From positions 372,001-436,000 of the forward strand of contig NZ_AP024872.1 of the NCBI RefSeq assembly GCF_024346875.1: 64,000 nucleotides of DNA. Reading direction: 5' to 3'. Of the stretch, positions 26,865 through 35,940 are shown one piece after another. The DNA is from Vibrio gallicus (GTDB lineage: Bacteria > Pseudomonadota > Gammaproteobacteria > Enterobacterales > Vibrionaceae). The position numbers and the translations under genes were made by a program. Position 1 is the first letter of the stretch. Every line of letters begins with the position of its first letter. The notes beneath the pieces were generated by a model. That model saw only the letters and a program-made list of their open reading frames with translations, ran no database searches and was not told the DNA's origin.

Positions 26865-29420
26865 ATGAGCAAGATGAAGTTAGTCATCATCGGAAATGGT
26901 ATGGTGGGACACCGTTATATTGAAGATCTGGTTGATAAAACAGACGTCACAAACATGGATATCACCGTGTTCTGTGAAGAGCCACGTAAGGCATATGACC
27001 GTGTTCACCTTTCCTCCTATTTCTCACACCACACCGCAGACGAGCTTTCTCTTGTAAAAGAGGGTTTTTATGAAAAGCACGGTATTAATCTATTGATTGG
27101 TGAGCGTGCGATTAACGTTAACCGTGACAAGCGCATTGTACACTCTAGTACTGGTCGTGAAATTCAATACGATAAGCTGGTTATGGCAACGGGGTCATTC
27201 CCATTTGTACCACCGATCAAAGGCCGTGAGAGTAAAGACTGCTTTGTTTATAGAACCATTGAAGACCTAAAAGCGATTGAAGCTTGCTCTAAGAAAAGCA
27301 AGGTCGGGGTAGTTATTGGTGGTGGTCTACTTGGATTAGAAGCGGCAGGCGCACTTAAAGCTTTGGGCGTTGAGACTCACGTTGTCGAATTTGCACCTAA
27401 GCTAATGGCAGAGCAGCTTGATCAAGCTGGTGGCAATCAGTTACGCAAAAAAATTGAGAGCATGGGGGTTAAGGTTCACACCAGTAAAAATACCCTTGAG
27501 ATCGCACCTGAAGGTGTTAATGCCCGCAACGTTATGCGTTTTGCTGATGGTACTGAGATAGAAACCGACTTCATCGTTTTTTCTGCTGGGATTCGTCCTC
27601 AAGATAAGCTTGCTCGTGAAATGACGTTAGATATTGCCCCTCGTGGTGGTATTGCGATTAATGATTATTGCCAAACCTCTGATGACAATATTTATGCCAT
27701 TGGTGAGTGTTCGTCATGGAATGAGCACTTTTATGGCTTGGTTGCCCCAGGGTATAAAATGGCTACTGTTGCCGTTGATCATCTAGTGGGTAACGACAGC
27801 ACATTCGAAGGCGCTGACATGTCAGCAAAACTGAAATTGCTTGGGGTAAAAGTAGGTTCAATAGGTGATGCCAATGGTCGCACGCCAGGTTGTAAGAGCT
27901 ACGTATACCAAAACGAAGAGCAAGAAGTCTATAAACGCCTTATTGTATCCGCAGATAACAAAAAACTGCTTGGCGCGGTAATGGTTGGAGATACCTCCGA
28001 TTATGGCGATTTACTGCAATTGATGTTAAATGAAATTGACCTTCCTGAACATCCCGACGCGTTGATCCTTCCAGCTCACGCTGGCGCAGAAAAGCCGACT
28101 CTCGGCGCTGATGCACTGCCTGAATCTGCTGTGATCTGCTCATGTTTTGACGTAACCAAAGGCAAGATCGCACAAGCGGTTGCTGATGGCCACCATACCA
28201 TAGGCGATATAAAGTCAGTGACGGGTGCGGGAACCGGTTGTGGCGGTTGTATTCCCTTGGTCACATCTGTACTTAATGCGGAGCTTGAAAAAGCGGGCGT
28301 TGTAGTGAAAAACGACGTATGTGAACACTTTGCATACTCTCGTCAAGAGCTATTCCATCTGGTACGCATTGGTGAAATCAAGACCTTTGATGAGTTACTT
28401 GAAAAGCATGGCTCAGGCTATGGCTGTGAAGTGTGTAAACCTCTGGCCGGCTCCATCTTGGCATCATGCTGGGGTGAACACATCCTTAAGCCTGAATTGG
28501 TTAAATTGCACGACACCAACGATAACTTCTTAGGCAACATGCAAAAAGACGGCACCTATTCGGTTATTCCTCGTATGGCTGGTGGTGAAGTTACACCACA
28601 AGCACTCGGCGTTCTGGCTGATGTTGCTGCAGAATATAACCTTTATACCAAGATAACTGGCGCACAGCGCATTGGCTTATTCGGTGCGCAAAAGGATGAC
28701 CTTCCTGCTATTTGGAAGAAGCTGATTGCCGCAGGGTACGAAACCGGTCAAGCGTATGCTAAGGCACTTCGCATGGCAAAAACCTGTGTTGGTTCAACCT
28801 GGTGCCGCTATGGTGTTCAAGACTCAGTAGGGCTTGGTGTGATGATCGAGAACCGTTACAAGGGTATTCGAACGCCTCATAAGATGAAATTTGGTGTTTC
28901 AGGTTGTACCCGAGAGTGTGCCGAAGCGCAGGGTAAAGACTTAGGTATCATTGCAACTGATGCTGGTTGGAACCTATATGTCTGTGGTAATGGTGGTATG
29001 AAGCCTCGTCATGGTGACCTGCTTGCAGGGGATCTTGATCAAGCAACGCTACTCAAATATATCGATCGTTTCATGATGTTTTATATCCGCACCGCTGCGC
29101 CACTGCAACGCACTTCGGTATGGTTAGAAAACCTCGAAGGCGGGGTTGATTATCTACGCGAGGTTATTGTTGAGGACAAGCTTGGTATTAACGATCAGTT
29201 AGAGAGTGATGTGGCCAAACTTATTGAAGAGTATCGCTGTGAGTGGACCGATGCGATAAACGATGAAGCACAGCTCAAACGCTTTGCCCATTTCATTAAC
29301 TCAGATCAACGCGATGATAACGTGGTGTTTGTAACCGAGCGTGACCAGCATCGTCCGGCAACATTTACTGAAAAGCACCCACAAGCGAAGGGCGATATCC
29401 TTCATGTTGATTTGGTGTAA
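26865..29420 (+). CDS. nirB: NADH-dependent nitrite reductase, large subunit
   Basis: 851 residues (E. coli NirB: 847). Cytoplasmic siroheme enzyme reducing nitrite to ammonium with NADH. Domains: FAD- and NAD-binding part (about 1-400; IGNGMVGHRY, GGGLLGLEAAG, ATG phrase MATGSFPFVPP), a BFD-like 2Fe-2S segment (CSCFDVTKGKI near 425 and GTGCGGC near 460), then the siroheme/4Fe-4S core with CVGSTWCRYG near 640 and FGVSGCTRECAEAQGKD near 680. First gene of nirB-nirD-nirC-cobA; an FNR box and a Nar site precede it. No napin or assimilatory nitrate reductase is seen here, so the source of nitrite lies elsewhere. Confidence 0.96.
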   Translation: MSKMKLVIIGNGMVGHRYIEDLVDKTDVTNMDITVFCEEPRKAYDRVHLSSYFSHHTADELSLVKEGFYEKHGINLLIGERAINVNRDKRIVHSSTGREIQYDKLVMATGSFPFVPPIKGRESKDCFVYRTIEDLKAIEACSKKSKVGVVIGGGLLGLEAAGALKALGVETHVVEFAPKLMAEQLDQAGGNQLRKKIESMGVKVHTSKNTLEIAPEGVNARNVMRFADGTEIETDFIVFSAGIRPQDKLAREMTLDIAPRGGIAINDYCQTSDDNIYAIGECSSWNEHFYGLVAPGYKMATVAVDHLVGNDSTFEGADMSAKLKLLGVKVGSIGDANGRTPGCKSYVYQNEEQEVYKRLIVSADNKKLLGAVMVGDTSDYGDLLQLMLNEIDLPEHPDALILPAHAGAEKPTLGADALPESAVICSCFDVTKGKIAQAVADGHHTIGDIKSVTGAGTGCGGCIPLVTSVLNAELEKAGVVVKNDVCEHFAYSRQELFHLVRIGEIKTFDELLEKHGSGYGCEVCKPLAGSILASCWGEHILKPELVKLHDTNDNFLGNMQKDGTYSVIPRMAGGEVTPQALGVLADVAAEYNLYTKITGAQRIGLFGAQKDDLPAIWKKLIAAGYETGQAYAKALRMAKTCVGSTWCRYGVQDSVGLGVMIENRYKGIRTPHKMKFGVSGCTRECAEAQGKDLGIIATDAGWNLYVCGNGGMKPRHGDLLAGDLDQATLLKYIDRFMMFYIRTAAPLQRTSVWLENLEGGVDYLREVIVEDKLGINDQLESDVAKLIEEYRCEWTDAINDEAQLKRFAHFINSDQRDDNVVFVTERDQHRPATFTEKHPQAKGDILHVDLV

Positions 29421-29434
29421 AGGGAGACGACATC

Positions 29435-29758
29435 ATGGCATTTACTAAAGTTTGCAATATAGACGACATCATCCCAGGTACTGGTGTGTGCGCATTGGTT
29501 GGTGAAGAGCAGGTTGCTATTTTTCGCCCTACAGCGGAAAAATCAGTCTTCGCGATAAGCAATATGGACCCATTTTATCAATCAAATGTGCTGTCTCGCG
29601 GCCTTATTGTGGAGCATGACCAGCAATTTTGGGTGGCGAGCCCCCTCAAAAAACAACGCTTTAATCTGTTGACTGGTGCGTGTAAGGAAGATGAAAACTT
29701 CAATATTAAGGCGTACAAGACGCGCGTTAATAAAGATTATGTGGAAGTGTCCGCCTAA
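29435..29758 (+). CDS. nirD: Nitrite reductase (NADH) small subunit
   Basis: 107 residues, 14 bp after nirB, with AGGGAGA upstream. The Rieske-like fold is recognisable (CNIDDIIPGTGVCALVGEEQVAIF) but without the paired Cys/His cluster ligands, as in other NirD proteins. Needed with NirB for nitrite reductase activity. Ends before a long inverted repeat that separates it from nirC. Confidence 0.94.
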   Translation: MAFTKVCNIDDIIPGTGVCALVGEEQVAIFRPTAEKSVFAISNMDPFYQSNVLSRGLIVEHDQQFWVASPLKKQRFNLLTGACKEDENFNIKAYKTRVNKDYVEVSA

Positions 29759-29772
29759 AGATTAAATAGTCG

Positions 29773-29840
29773 AAGCGTTCTGGGCTATAGGGCTACACAC
29801 GAGTGGGGGCTTGGTGTATAGCTTGTTTCCGAGAACGCTT
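29773..29840 (+). other. Long intercistronic hairpin between nirD and nirC
   Basis: Outer arms AAGCGTTCT (29773-29781) and AGAACGCTT (29832-29840) pair perfectly. Inner arms GCTACACAC (29792-29800) and GTGTATAGC (29814-29822) pair with one mismatch. No T run follows directly. Such structures often set differential mRNA stability within operons; that role is inference. Confidence 0.5.
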
Positions 29841-29876
29841 ACCTATTTATTTTTAAATTTAATGATAGGGAACAAA

Positions 29877-30686
29877 ATGAACGACTTTAAACCTGCAGAA
29901 ATAGTACAAACTATGATTGATGCTGGGGAAGCGAAGATAAAAACTAGCACTCGTGACCTGGTACTTCGAGGCACTATGGCGGGGATTATTCTTTCACTAG
30001 CAGTTGTAGTCGCAATCACTACTATTGTGCAAACAGGAATCGGTATTGTTGGGGCTTTGGTGTTCCCAGTAGGTTTTTGTATTTTAAGCCTGATGGGCTA
30101 TGACCTGGTCACGGGAGCATTTGGCTTAGCACCTTTGGCAAAATTTGATAAGCGTCCTGGGGTTACATGGGGTGGCGTATTACGTGTATGGGGATGGGTT
30201 GGTTTAGGTAACCTTATTGGTTCTTTGATCGTCGCGTTTTTGATCGCCGTTTCTTTGACGGCTAATTTCTCTATAGAGCCAAATGCGGTTGCTCAGAAAT
30301 TTATTGCTGCATCGACAGCGCGCTCAGCAGGATTTGAACATATGGGCTTTGATGGATGGATAACGTGTTTTGTTCGCGCTATCTTCTGTAACCTTATGGT
30401 GTGCTTAGGTGTCATTGGTAATATGAGCTCACGTACTGTAGCTGGTAAAGTGGTTGCGATGTGGCTTCCTATCTTCATCTTCTTTGCGCTTGTGTTTGAG
30501 CATACGGTTGTAAATATGTTCTTGTTCCCTCTAGGTATGATGCTAGGTGCAGATTTTGGTATTGCGACTTGGTTGAACTTCAATCTAATCCCAACCATTT
30601 TAGGTAATATCGTAGGTGGTTTATTATTTACCTGTATTCCTCTTTATCTTACTCACGCTAAAACAGCACCTGCTGTGGGTAAATAA
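29877..30686 (+). CDS. nirC: Formate/nitrite transporter family protein, nitrite channel
   Basis: 269 residues from ATG 29877 (TAGGGA site upstream); NirC of E. coli has 268. About six membrane helices; phrases GALVFPVGFCILSLMGYDLVTGAFG and FCNLMVCLGVIGNMSS are typical of the FNT fold, whose pentamers conduct nitrite or formate. Placement after nirBD argues for nitrite uptake or export over formate. An in-frame upstream GTG at 29811 exists but lies in the hairpin region. Confidence 0.93.
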   Translation: MNDFKPAEIVQTMIDAGEAKIKTSTRDLVLRGTMAGIILSLAVVVAITTIVQTGIGIVGALVFPVGFCILSLMGYDLVTGAFGLAPLAKFDKRPGVTWGGVLRVWGWVGLGNLIGSLIVAFLIAVSLTANFSIEPNAVAQKFIAASTARSAGFEHMGFDGWITCFVRAIFCNLMVCLGVIGNMSSRTVAGKVVAMWLPIFIFFALVFEHTVVNMFLFPLGMMLGADFGIATWLNFNLIPTILGNIVGGLLFTCIPLYLTHAKTAPAVGK

Positions 30687-30713
30687 ACGACTACAACATG
30701 TAGCAATATAGCG

Positions 30714-30796
30714 CAGTTGCCCTGCATTTTGTGGGGCAATTGTATATAGCTGGTCCTCTGTGGAATACTGCGGGAGACGCGTTATATACAATTTTT
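30714..30796 (+). other. Two overlapping hairpins between nirC and cobA, possible attenuator
   Basis: Hairpin 1: CAGTTGCCC (30714-30722) / GGGCAATTG (30734-30742). Hairpin 2: AATTGTATATA (30738-30748) / TATATACAATT (30783-30793), ending in TTTTT (30792-30796), with an inner GTCCTC / GGGAGAC pairing. The two share bases 30738-30742, so only one full fold can form at a time. Confidence 0.5.
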
Positions 30797-30858
30797 AGCC
30801 ATTTGAACTTAAGCACTTGATGCTAGGTGTATTGACTAGCCAATAGCGAGTTATAACT

Positions 30859-31620
30859 ATGACAAAACATGCAACTTCAGCAAATCAAGGTGGATTTGTT
30901 TCGTTAGTCGGTGCGGGGCCTGGAGATCCAGACCTTTTGACTGTAAAAGCGTTACGACTCATCCAAAAAGCTGAGGTTGTATTATATGACAGGCTGGTTT
31001 CAGAAGAGATCATGGAGTTAGTTAATCCTCAGGCAGAGCGGATTTACGTGGGTAAACGGCTCAATCTTCATTGTGTACCCCAAGACCAAATAAACCAAGT
31101 ATTAGTGAATAAAGCACGTGAAAACAAGCATGTGGTGAGGCTAAAAGGCGGTGATCCTTTTATGTTTGGTCGTGGCGGTGAGGAGCTCGAAAAACTGGCA
31201 GCTGAAGCTATTCCCTATGAGGTAGTACCAGGTATTACAGCTGCTGCGGGGTGTACGGCTTATGCAGGTATTCCGCTTACTCATCGCGATCACGCACAGA
31301 GCGTACACTTTATTACCGGTCATCTAAAACGTGAAGGGATGGAAGTGGATTGGTCTGGTTTTGCTAAAGGGAATACTACCTTGGTTTTTTATATGGGATT
31401 AAAAGAAAGCCCTAATATTCAAGCTAAGCTTATGGATAATGGATTAGATGGTGACACACCGATTGCCATTATCGAACGCGGTACGACCGTTAATCAAAGA
31501 GTATTGACCGGAACCTTGAGCACATTGTCTGAAATCGCGATGCAGGCTATTAGCCCATCTTTGATAGTTGTGGGTAGTGTCACAAGCCTGCATAAACAAT
31601 TGAGTTGGCTCGACAATTAG
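30859..31620 (+). CDS. cobA: Uroporphyrinogen-III C-methyltransferase (SUMT)
   Basis: 253 residues. It methylates uroporphyrinogen III twice with S-adenosylmethionine to precorrin-2, the first step to siroheme, the cofactor of NirB. Signatures: [18 protein letters not shown] near 17 and [19 protein letters not shown] near 92. It is the stand-alone form, not the CysG fusion, so precorrin-2 oxidase/ferrochelatase must be encoded elsewhere. Position after nirBDC ties cofactor supply to the enzyme. Separated from nirC by 172 bp with hairpins, so it may be separately tuned. Confidence 0.94.
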   Translation: MTKHATSANQGGFVSLVGAGPGDPDLLTVKALRLIQKAEVVLYDRLVSEEIMELVNPQAERIYVGKRLNLHCVPQDQINQVLVNKARENKHVVRLKGGDPFMFGRGGEELEKLAAEAIPYEVVPGITAAAGCTAYAGIPLTHRDHAQSVHFITGHLKREGMEVDWSGFAKGNTTLVFYMGLKESPNIQAKLMDNGLDGDTPIAIIERGTTVNQRVLTGTLSTLSEIAMQAISPSLIVVGSVTSLHKQLSWLDN

Positions 31621-31749
31621 CGGGATATCTTCTACATTTAAATAGCGCGTAGTAGGTGGTTAGTTAAAGGATTTAACTCAAAACCTACCGAGCCATATTA
31701 TCTAAGCCTCAGGAAGAGGCTCCATATCTGCTAGCAAGGAATGCTAACT

Positions 31750-32586
31750 ATGAGGCGACGATGGCGGGGAGTCGATACTCTCTCTAGCTTTACCTACTTT
31801 ATGTTGGGTTTAGCGGCTGTTACATCACTTTCGTTCTATCAAGGCTATATAGTCAAACTCGAATCTTCATCCATTATTAGCAACAGTTGGCAATGGATAG
31901 CATCGATTCTATTCTCTTGGGGAATTTTACTGATCTTTTTTACGAGTGCTCGACGCATTGTAAGGGCTGCGTGGGCATTGGTATCGATCATTATCGCGCT
32001 AGGAATCGGCTATTATTTCTCAGTACAATCGATCCCTTTACAATACACAGATACGGCTATTCGAATTGATAGGGCACCCAGTTTGTCCAGCGATAATCAG
32101 GTAAGTGAAGAGATCTTTGAAGCCTCAGATTTGAGTCAGAGCTACCAACAAGCGGTGTTGGAGTCAGGATGGTATACGATCTTAGATCCGGCACGAATAG
32201 AGGATGATACTGATTTAGTTGAAAGCTATTTTATCATTGATGAAACGCGCAAAGCGATCCTTAAGCACTTATTGCAAACTCAACAACAATCATATGAATT
32301 AGAAAAAAAAGTATATAACTCCGAAGCCAGTGGTGTCGAAGAGGGTTATGTTAAAGATCTAATGTATAAATCTCAGGTTCAAAAGAAGATCTGGAAAGCC
32401 GAGCTTCTAGCGTTAAGAGAGGTGCGCAGTATTATTAATATGTTGGATGAGAATAGAGATGCGTGGGATGTCCAAAACAACACCTTGATCTTTTATTCAG
32501 ACTCAGATCGACAGCGTTTTCAACATATTATGGATAAACTGCAGAAGATCGGCGAGCAGCAGAAGTATTTAGATAACTTAAACTAA
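31750..32586 (+). CDS. Membrane protein with coiled-coil C-terminus, unknown function
   Basis: 278 residues from ATG 31750 (AAGGA nine bases upstream; the ATG at 31741 abuts the ribosome site). Three hydrophobic helices are visible within residues 1-105 (FTYFMLGLAAVTSLSFYQG, WIASILFSWGILLIFF, ALVSIIIALGIGYYF). The rest is soluble, charged and predicted largely helical, with heptad-like stretches (LKHLLQTQQQSYELEKKV; RFQHIMDKLQKIGEQQKYL). I recognise no family. It follows cobA by about 130 bp in the same direction and precedes a mobile element. Confidence 0.65.
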   Translation: MRRRWRGVDTLSSFTYFMLGLAAVTSLSFYQGYIVKLESSSIISNSWQWIASILFSWGILLIFFTSARRIVRAAWALVSIIIALGIGYYFSVQSIPLQYTDTAIRIDRAPSLSSDNQVSEEIFEASDLSQSYQQAVLESGWYTILDPARIEDDTDLVESYFIIDETRKAILKHLLQTQQQSYELEKKVYNSEASGVEEGYVKDLMYKSQVQKKIWKAELLALREVRSIINMLDENRDAWDVQNNTLIFYSDSDRQRFQHIMDKLQKIGEQQKYLDNLN

Positions 32587-32639
32587 AGAATCAGAAATTC
32601 GCGCAGAAATTAGGAAATTAGCAAGAGAGAAATTAAGGA

Positions 32640-32716
32640 GAAATTAATGGACACCCACAAATATTGACGCAACTAAAAAAGAAATTAATGGACACCCACA
32701 AATATTGACGCAACTA
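32640..32716. repeat. 36-bp direct repeat in tandem at the left edge of the RAYT element
   Basis: Two identical 36-bp copies at 32640-32675 and 32681-32716 (each containing TTAATGGACACCCACAAATA), period 41 bp. A degenerate inverted version lies at 33969-33989, on the other side of the transposase gene. Confidence 0.85.
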
Positions 32717-32768
32717 GATCCCAGAACTAGCCTTAAGTGATGCACAGTGCACCTTGGAGGTAGTTGTT

Positions 32769-33767
32769 ATGACCCAATCTCGACAGTCTCAAGTCTCCCT
32801 TTCTGATACCCCTTATTACCATTGTATCTCGCGTTGTGTTCGTCGAGCCTATCTGTGTGGCGACGATAAATATACAGGGCAATCATTTGAGCACCGCCGA
32901 GCATGGGTGGTTGAGCGAATGTATTATTTGTCGACGGTATTTAGTATGGATATCTGCGCCTATGCGGTGATGTCAAATCATTACCACATTGTGCTGCATG
33001 TCGACGAGCAATTAAATCAACAGCTTAGTGATGAAGAGGTCTGCTGGAGGTGGGGGCTGTTGTACTCACTTCCCGTATTAGTTCAGCGCTGGCTAAAAAA
33101 GCAAACCTGCGCTGAAGTTGAAAGTAAAGCGGCTCTTAGTATCATCAATGATTGGCGAGATCGCCTGATTGATATTTCATGGTTTATGCGCAGCCTAAAT
33201 GAGTTTATTGCACGCAAAGCCAACGCAGAAGATGACTGCTCCGGAAGGTTTTGGGAGGGGAGGTTTAAGTCTCAAGCGTTACTTGATGAAGAAGCCTTAT
33301 TAACGTGCATGGCTTATGTCGATTTGAACCCCATACGCGCAGGCATCAACGACAGTATCGAAGCGTCTGAATACACCTCCGTTTATGAGCGTGTTCACGG
33401 AGTGTCACATCAAGATGAACAGCAAAGTGACAACCCTTGTAACAAGAAGGCATTATTTGGTTTTGTTGGCGATACCAGTGAGTCTGAGCAGCTTGGCATT
33501 CCGTATTCATTACTCGATTATATTGAGCTAGTGGATTGGAGTGGCCGTGTTATTCGAAATGACAAACCCGGTGCAATTGTCGCTTCGCACCCGAAACTAC
33601 TGCACTCACTCGGCTTAGATACAGAGACTTGGATGGGCTTAGCCAGTAATTTTGGTAAAGATTATCAAGGAGCTGTCGGTACACTAGATGAATTGGCGTT
33701 ATTTGCAGAGCACACAGGTAGGCGATGGATAGCGAAAAAGAACCAACTGCGACGATGTTTGCACTAA
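32769..33767 (+). CDS. REP-associated tyrosine transposase (RAYT, IS200-like Y1 family)
   Basis: 332 residues from ATG 32769 (GGAGG eight bases upstream). The HUH nuclease core is visible: PYYHCISRCVRRAYLCGDD at about 17, the HUH motif in MSNHYHIVLHVDE near 77, and the catalytic Tyr region CMAYVDLNPIRAGI near 182. A long C-terminal extension is typical of RAYTs. Such proteins act on REP palindromes and are usually single-copy domesticated genes, but here a second, inverted copy lies at the right end of the window. Frame intact. Confidence 0.9.
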   Translation: MTQSRQSQVSLSDTPYYHCISRCVRRAYLCGDDKYTGQSFEHRRAWVVERMYYLSTVFSMDICAYAVMSNHYHIVLHVDEQLNQQLSDEEVCWRWGLLYSLPVLVQRWLKKQTCAEVESKAALSIINDWRDRLIDISWFMRSLNEFIARKANAEDDCSGRFWEGRFKSQALLDEEALLTCMAYVDLNPIRAGINDSIEASEYTSVYERVHGVSHQDEQQSDNPCNKKALFGFVGDTSESEQLGIPYSLLDYIELVDWSGRVIRNDKPGAIVASHPKLLHSLGLDTETWMGLASNFGKDYQGAVGTLDELALFAEHTGRRWIAKKNQLRRCLH

Positions 33768-33890
33768 CCACTCGCTCTATTTACTCATATTCACCGCACA
33801 TCTTTATTAATTAGCCTAGCTAACGACACGCCACGCCACGCCACGCCTTGAATTCCCCAATTTACGTATTTTAATGTCAATTTCACGGCA
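33574..33890. repeat. Segment shared, inverted, with 63694-64000
   Basis: The last 194 bases of the transposase gene and about 120 bp downstream reappear in inverted orientation at the right end of the window. The coding part reads identical. Non-coding differences are few: ACGCC is repeated four times here (about 33827-33847) and twice there, and TTCACCGCACATCTTT differs. Similarity stops at TTTCACGGCA. Confidence 0.9.
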
Positions 33891-33968
33891 TTATTCAACA
33901 TTTACCAGATTCAAATCACTAACTTACACTTCACTATGTAACAGTTAAGTATCGTATTTAGAATATAC

Positions 33969-33989
33969 AATATTTGGATGTCCACTAAT
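33969..33989. repeat. Degenerate inverted copy of the left-edge repeat
   Basis: AATATTTGGATGTCCACTAAT resembles the complement of the 36-bp repeat at 32640-32716 apart from two missing bases and a few changes. It may mark the right boundary of the RAYT element. The 33768-34063 gap otherwise holds no gene. Confidence 0.45.
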
Positions 33990-34063
33990 AAAAGAATGGA
34001 TGTCTAGAATGAAAGGAAAATTGTGTTAGTAGGGTCTTGTTACTGTAAGACAAGGAGAAACCT

Positions 34064-34762
34064 ATGCGTTTTGTAATTCTTATACTGCTACAAATTCCTA
34101 TTATTTGCTGGGCACAGACATGGTCTAATTCTGGAAAACCGGCACAACTGATACAATTATTTACCTCGCAGGGGTGTTCGAGTTGTCCTCCAGCGGATCA
34201 ATACTTGTCATCATTTGCGAGCGAACCAAGGTTGTGGCTTGACAAAATTCCGGCTGCATATCACGTAGATTACTGGGATTATATTGGTTGGAAAGATCGC
34301 TATGCACAGCCTGCCTTTACTCAAAAACAACGCTTATTTCACTCTTATGGAGTGCTAAGCAGTGTCTATACCCCAAGTTTTGTTGTAGATGGTATGGAAT
34401 GGCGAGGATTTTTCTATCGTAGGAGTAAGCAACTTCCGGCAAGGGAGGTTAACTCCGCAGGTAAATTGACCTTAACCTTGGATGGTTCTAGCTATCGCCT
34501 TAGCTATGAAGGTAGCAAGGAGTATATAGCAACTTTGGTTTTTCTTGCTTTAGATGAGAAAACCGAGGTTAATAAGGGAGAGAATCAGGGGCGAGTACTA
34601 TCGCATGATTTCGTTGTTATACAAGAGCAGCAAAGGCAAGGAAAGCAACAGTGGCAATTTTCGAACTCTACTGACAATCGAATTGATGCAGTAGCCGCCT
34701 GGATTAGGCGCCCAACAGAGTTCAAACCGACTCAGACCGTCGCGGGTATGATTAATTTCTAG
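34064..34762 (+). CDS. DUF1223 thioredoxin-like exported protein
   Basis: 232 residues with a signal peptide (MRFVILILLQIPIICWAQ, cleavage near 18). The mature protein begins with the DUF1223 pattern: LIQLFTSQGCSSCPPAD, with redox Cys38 and Cys41, then AYHVDYWDYIGWKDRYAQPAF and YTPSFVVDG. Probably periplasmic; role in thiol chemistry inferred from the CxxC motif. Start ATG preceded by AAGGAGAAA. Stands alone. Confidence 0.87.
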   Translation: MRFVILILLQIPIICWAQTWSNSGKPAQLIQLFTSQGCSSCPPADQYLSSFASEPRLWLDKIPAAYHVDYWDYIGWKDRYAQPAFTQKQRLFHSYGVLSSVYTPSFVVDGMEWRGFFYRRSKQLPAREVNSAGKLTLTLDGSSYRLSYEGSKEYIATLVFLALDEKTEVNKGENQGRVLSHDFVVIQEQQRQGKQQWQFSNSTDNRIDAVAAWIRRPTEFKPTQTVAGMINF

Positions 34763-34852
34763 TGAATGTAATATGTTTGAGATTAAACGGATGTATATTC
34801 AATCAATTACCGTTTAGTATCCGTAAGATATTCACTTATCTAAGACATAACA

Positions 34853-35449
34853 ATGACAATACAACTGCAAGATTATCAAGGCATTATCTTTGATATGGAT
34901 GGGACTTTGATTGATACGATGCCGCATCATGTGGCTGCATGGCAACAGACTGCGCAACATTACCAGTTTGAATTTGATGGTAAATGGTTAAATGGCATGG
35001 GGGGTATGCCAAGCCCCAAGATAGTCATTGAGATCAACAACAAATATGGCTTGGCCCTTGATCCTATAGAAGTCTCTGCATTTAAGATGGCACTATTTAA
35101 CAGCCTGAAAGATAAAGGCGAACTCATTGAGTCGACCTACCGCGTTTTACAGAACCATTTAGGTGAGAAAAAACTTGCTGTGGGGACTGGAGCGCAGCGA
35201 AAGGGTGCTATTGAGTTACTTAAAGCCAAAGGTATTATTGAACATTTTGATGCTATTGTGACCGCAACCGATGTTCAAAATCATAAACCATTTCCGGATA
35301 CATTTTTGTTAGCAGCAGAAAAATTAGGACTAATTCCAGAGAGTTGTGTGGTGTTTGAGGATACTTTGCTGGGGTTACAAGCAGCACATGCTGCGGGTAT
35401 GGATTGTATCTTGGTGACTGAGGCGGGTTTGGAGTTTAAGCCTGTCTAA
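34853..35449 (+). CDS. yqaB: HAD-superfamily phosphatase, YqaB-like (fructose-1-phosphatase type)
   Basis: 198 residues (E. coli YqaB: 188). HAD motifs: FDMDGTLIDT near 13 with both catalytic Asp, the VGTG motif with Thr near 121, Lys in NHKPFPDTF near 144 and VVFEDTLLGLQAA near 165. YqaB removes phosphate from fructose 1-phosphate and 6-phosphogluconate; the same substrates are inferred. Monocistronic, with a small terminator after it. Confidence 0.85.
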   Translation: MTIQLQDYQGIIFDMDGTLIDTMPHHVAAWQQTAQHYQFEFDGKWLNGMGGMPSPKIVIEINNKYGLALDPIEVSAFKMALFNSLKDKGELIESTYRVLQNHLGEKKLAVGTGAQRKGAIELLKAKGIIEHFDAIVTATDVQNHKPFPDTFLLAAEKLGLIPESCVVFEDTLLGLQAAHAAGMDCILVTEAGLEFKPV

Positions 35450-35462
35450 TACTTGATATTAA

Positions 35463-35488
35463 GGAAGGACCAAGCATATGGTCCTTTT
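35463..35488 (+). terminator. Terminator of the yqaB-like gene
   Basis: Stem AAGGACC / GGTCCTT around an AT-rich loop, followed by TTTT then CC; the T run is short. Confidence 0.6.
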
Positions 35489-35505
35489 CCTCAATTTGGC
35501 GTCAA

Positions 35506-35688
35506 TTAAGCATCAATTAAGATGTTTTCGCTGCCATTATCGACTAATACAGCTTGTTCTTTCTCGATTAACTGTGCTGCATAAGAAGGGGTGACGGCAA
35601 ATACCTCGCCTTTTGATTTCATCTTAGTTGGTTCCCATGCTTGGTCTTTGTATTTTCCAGGTTTAGTAATTTGAATTAATACTTTCAT
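35506..35688 (-). CDS. Small conserved-looking protein of 60 residues, unknown
   Basis: MKVLIQITKPGKYKDQ at the start and VFAVTPSYAAQLIEKEQAVLV in the middle suggest a small beta-barrel plus helix, as seen in short KOW-like or phage head-associated proteins. GAGGC precedes the ATG on the minus strand. The frame is isolated between two terminators, so it has its own transcript. Function unknown; confidence rests on the ribosome site and protein-like composition. Confidence 0.5.
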   Translation of the reverse strand: MKVLIQITKPGKYKDQAWEPTKMKSKGEVFAVTPSYAAQLIEKEQAVLVDNGSENILIDA

Positions 35689-35894
35689 GGTTCAGCCTCA
35701 TAATTGGTTATTTTGTCGGCTGTAACAATACTGCTTTTATTCAATCAGTGCATTATGGAAAAATGCAACATTAGATTGGCAAATTATGAAATTAATATGC
35801 AAATCGCATGATAATGCACGTATTGGAATAGGGGGAGGCTTGGGGTAGTTGAGCTGGAACGTTAGGTGATAAAAAATTGCGTAAAGTGGAAAGT

Positions 35895-35922
35895 AAAAAG
35901 GGATGGCAAGCCATCCCTTTTT
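35895..35922. terminator. Bidirectional terminator below the FKBP gene
   Basis: Thirteen-base perfect stem (AAAAAGGGATGGC and its complement) with a two-base loop; T runs on both strands. On the minus strand it ends the dsbA-like/FKBP transcript. Confidence 0.9.
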
Positions 35923-35940
35923 GTTGCGCGCCGGTATTTT

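Noticed and set aside
33815..33850. Short ACGCC tandem repeats as a CRISPR or REP array
   Set aside because: Only four five-base units without spacers; unit number differs between the two RAYT copies, which suits slippage.
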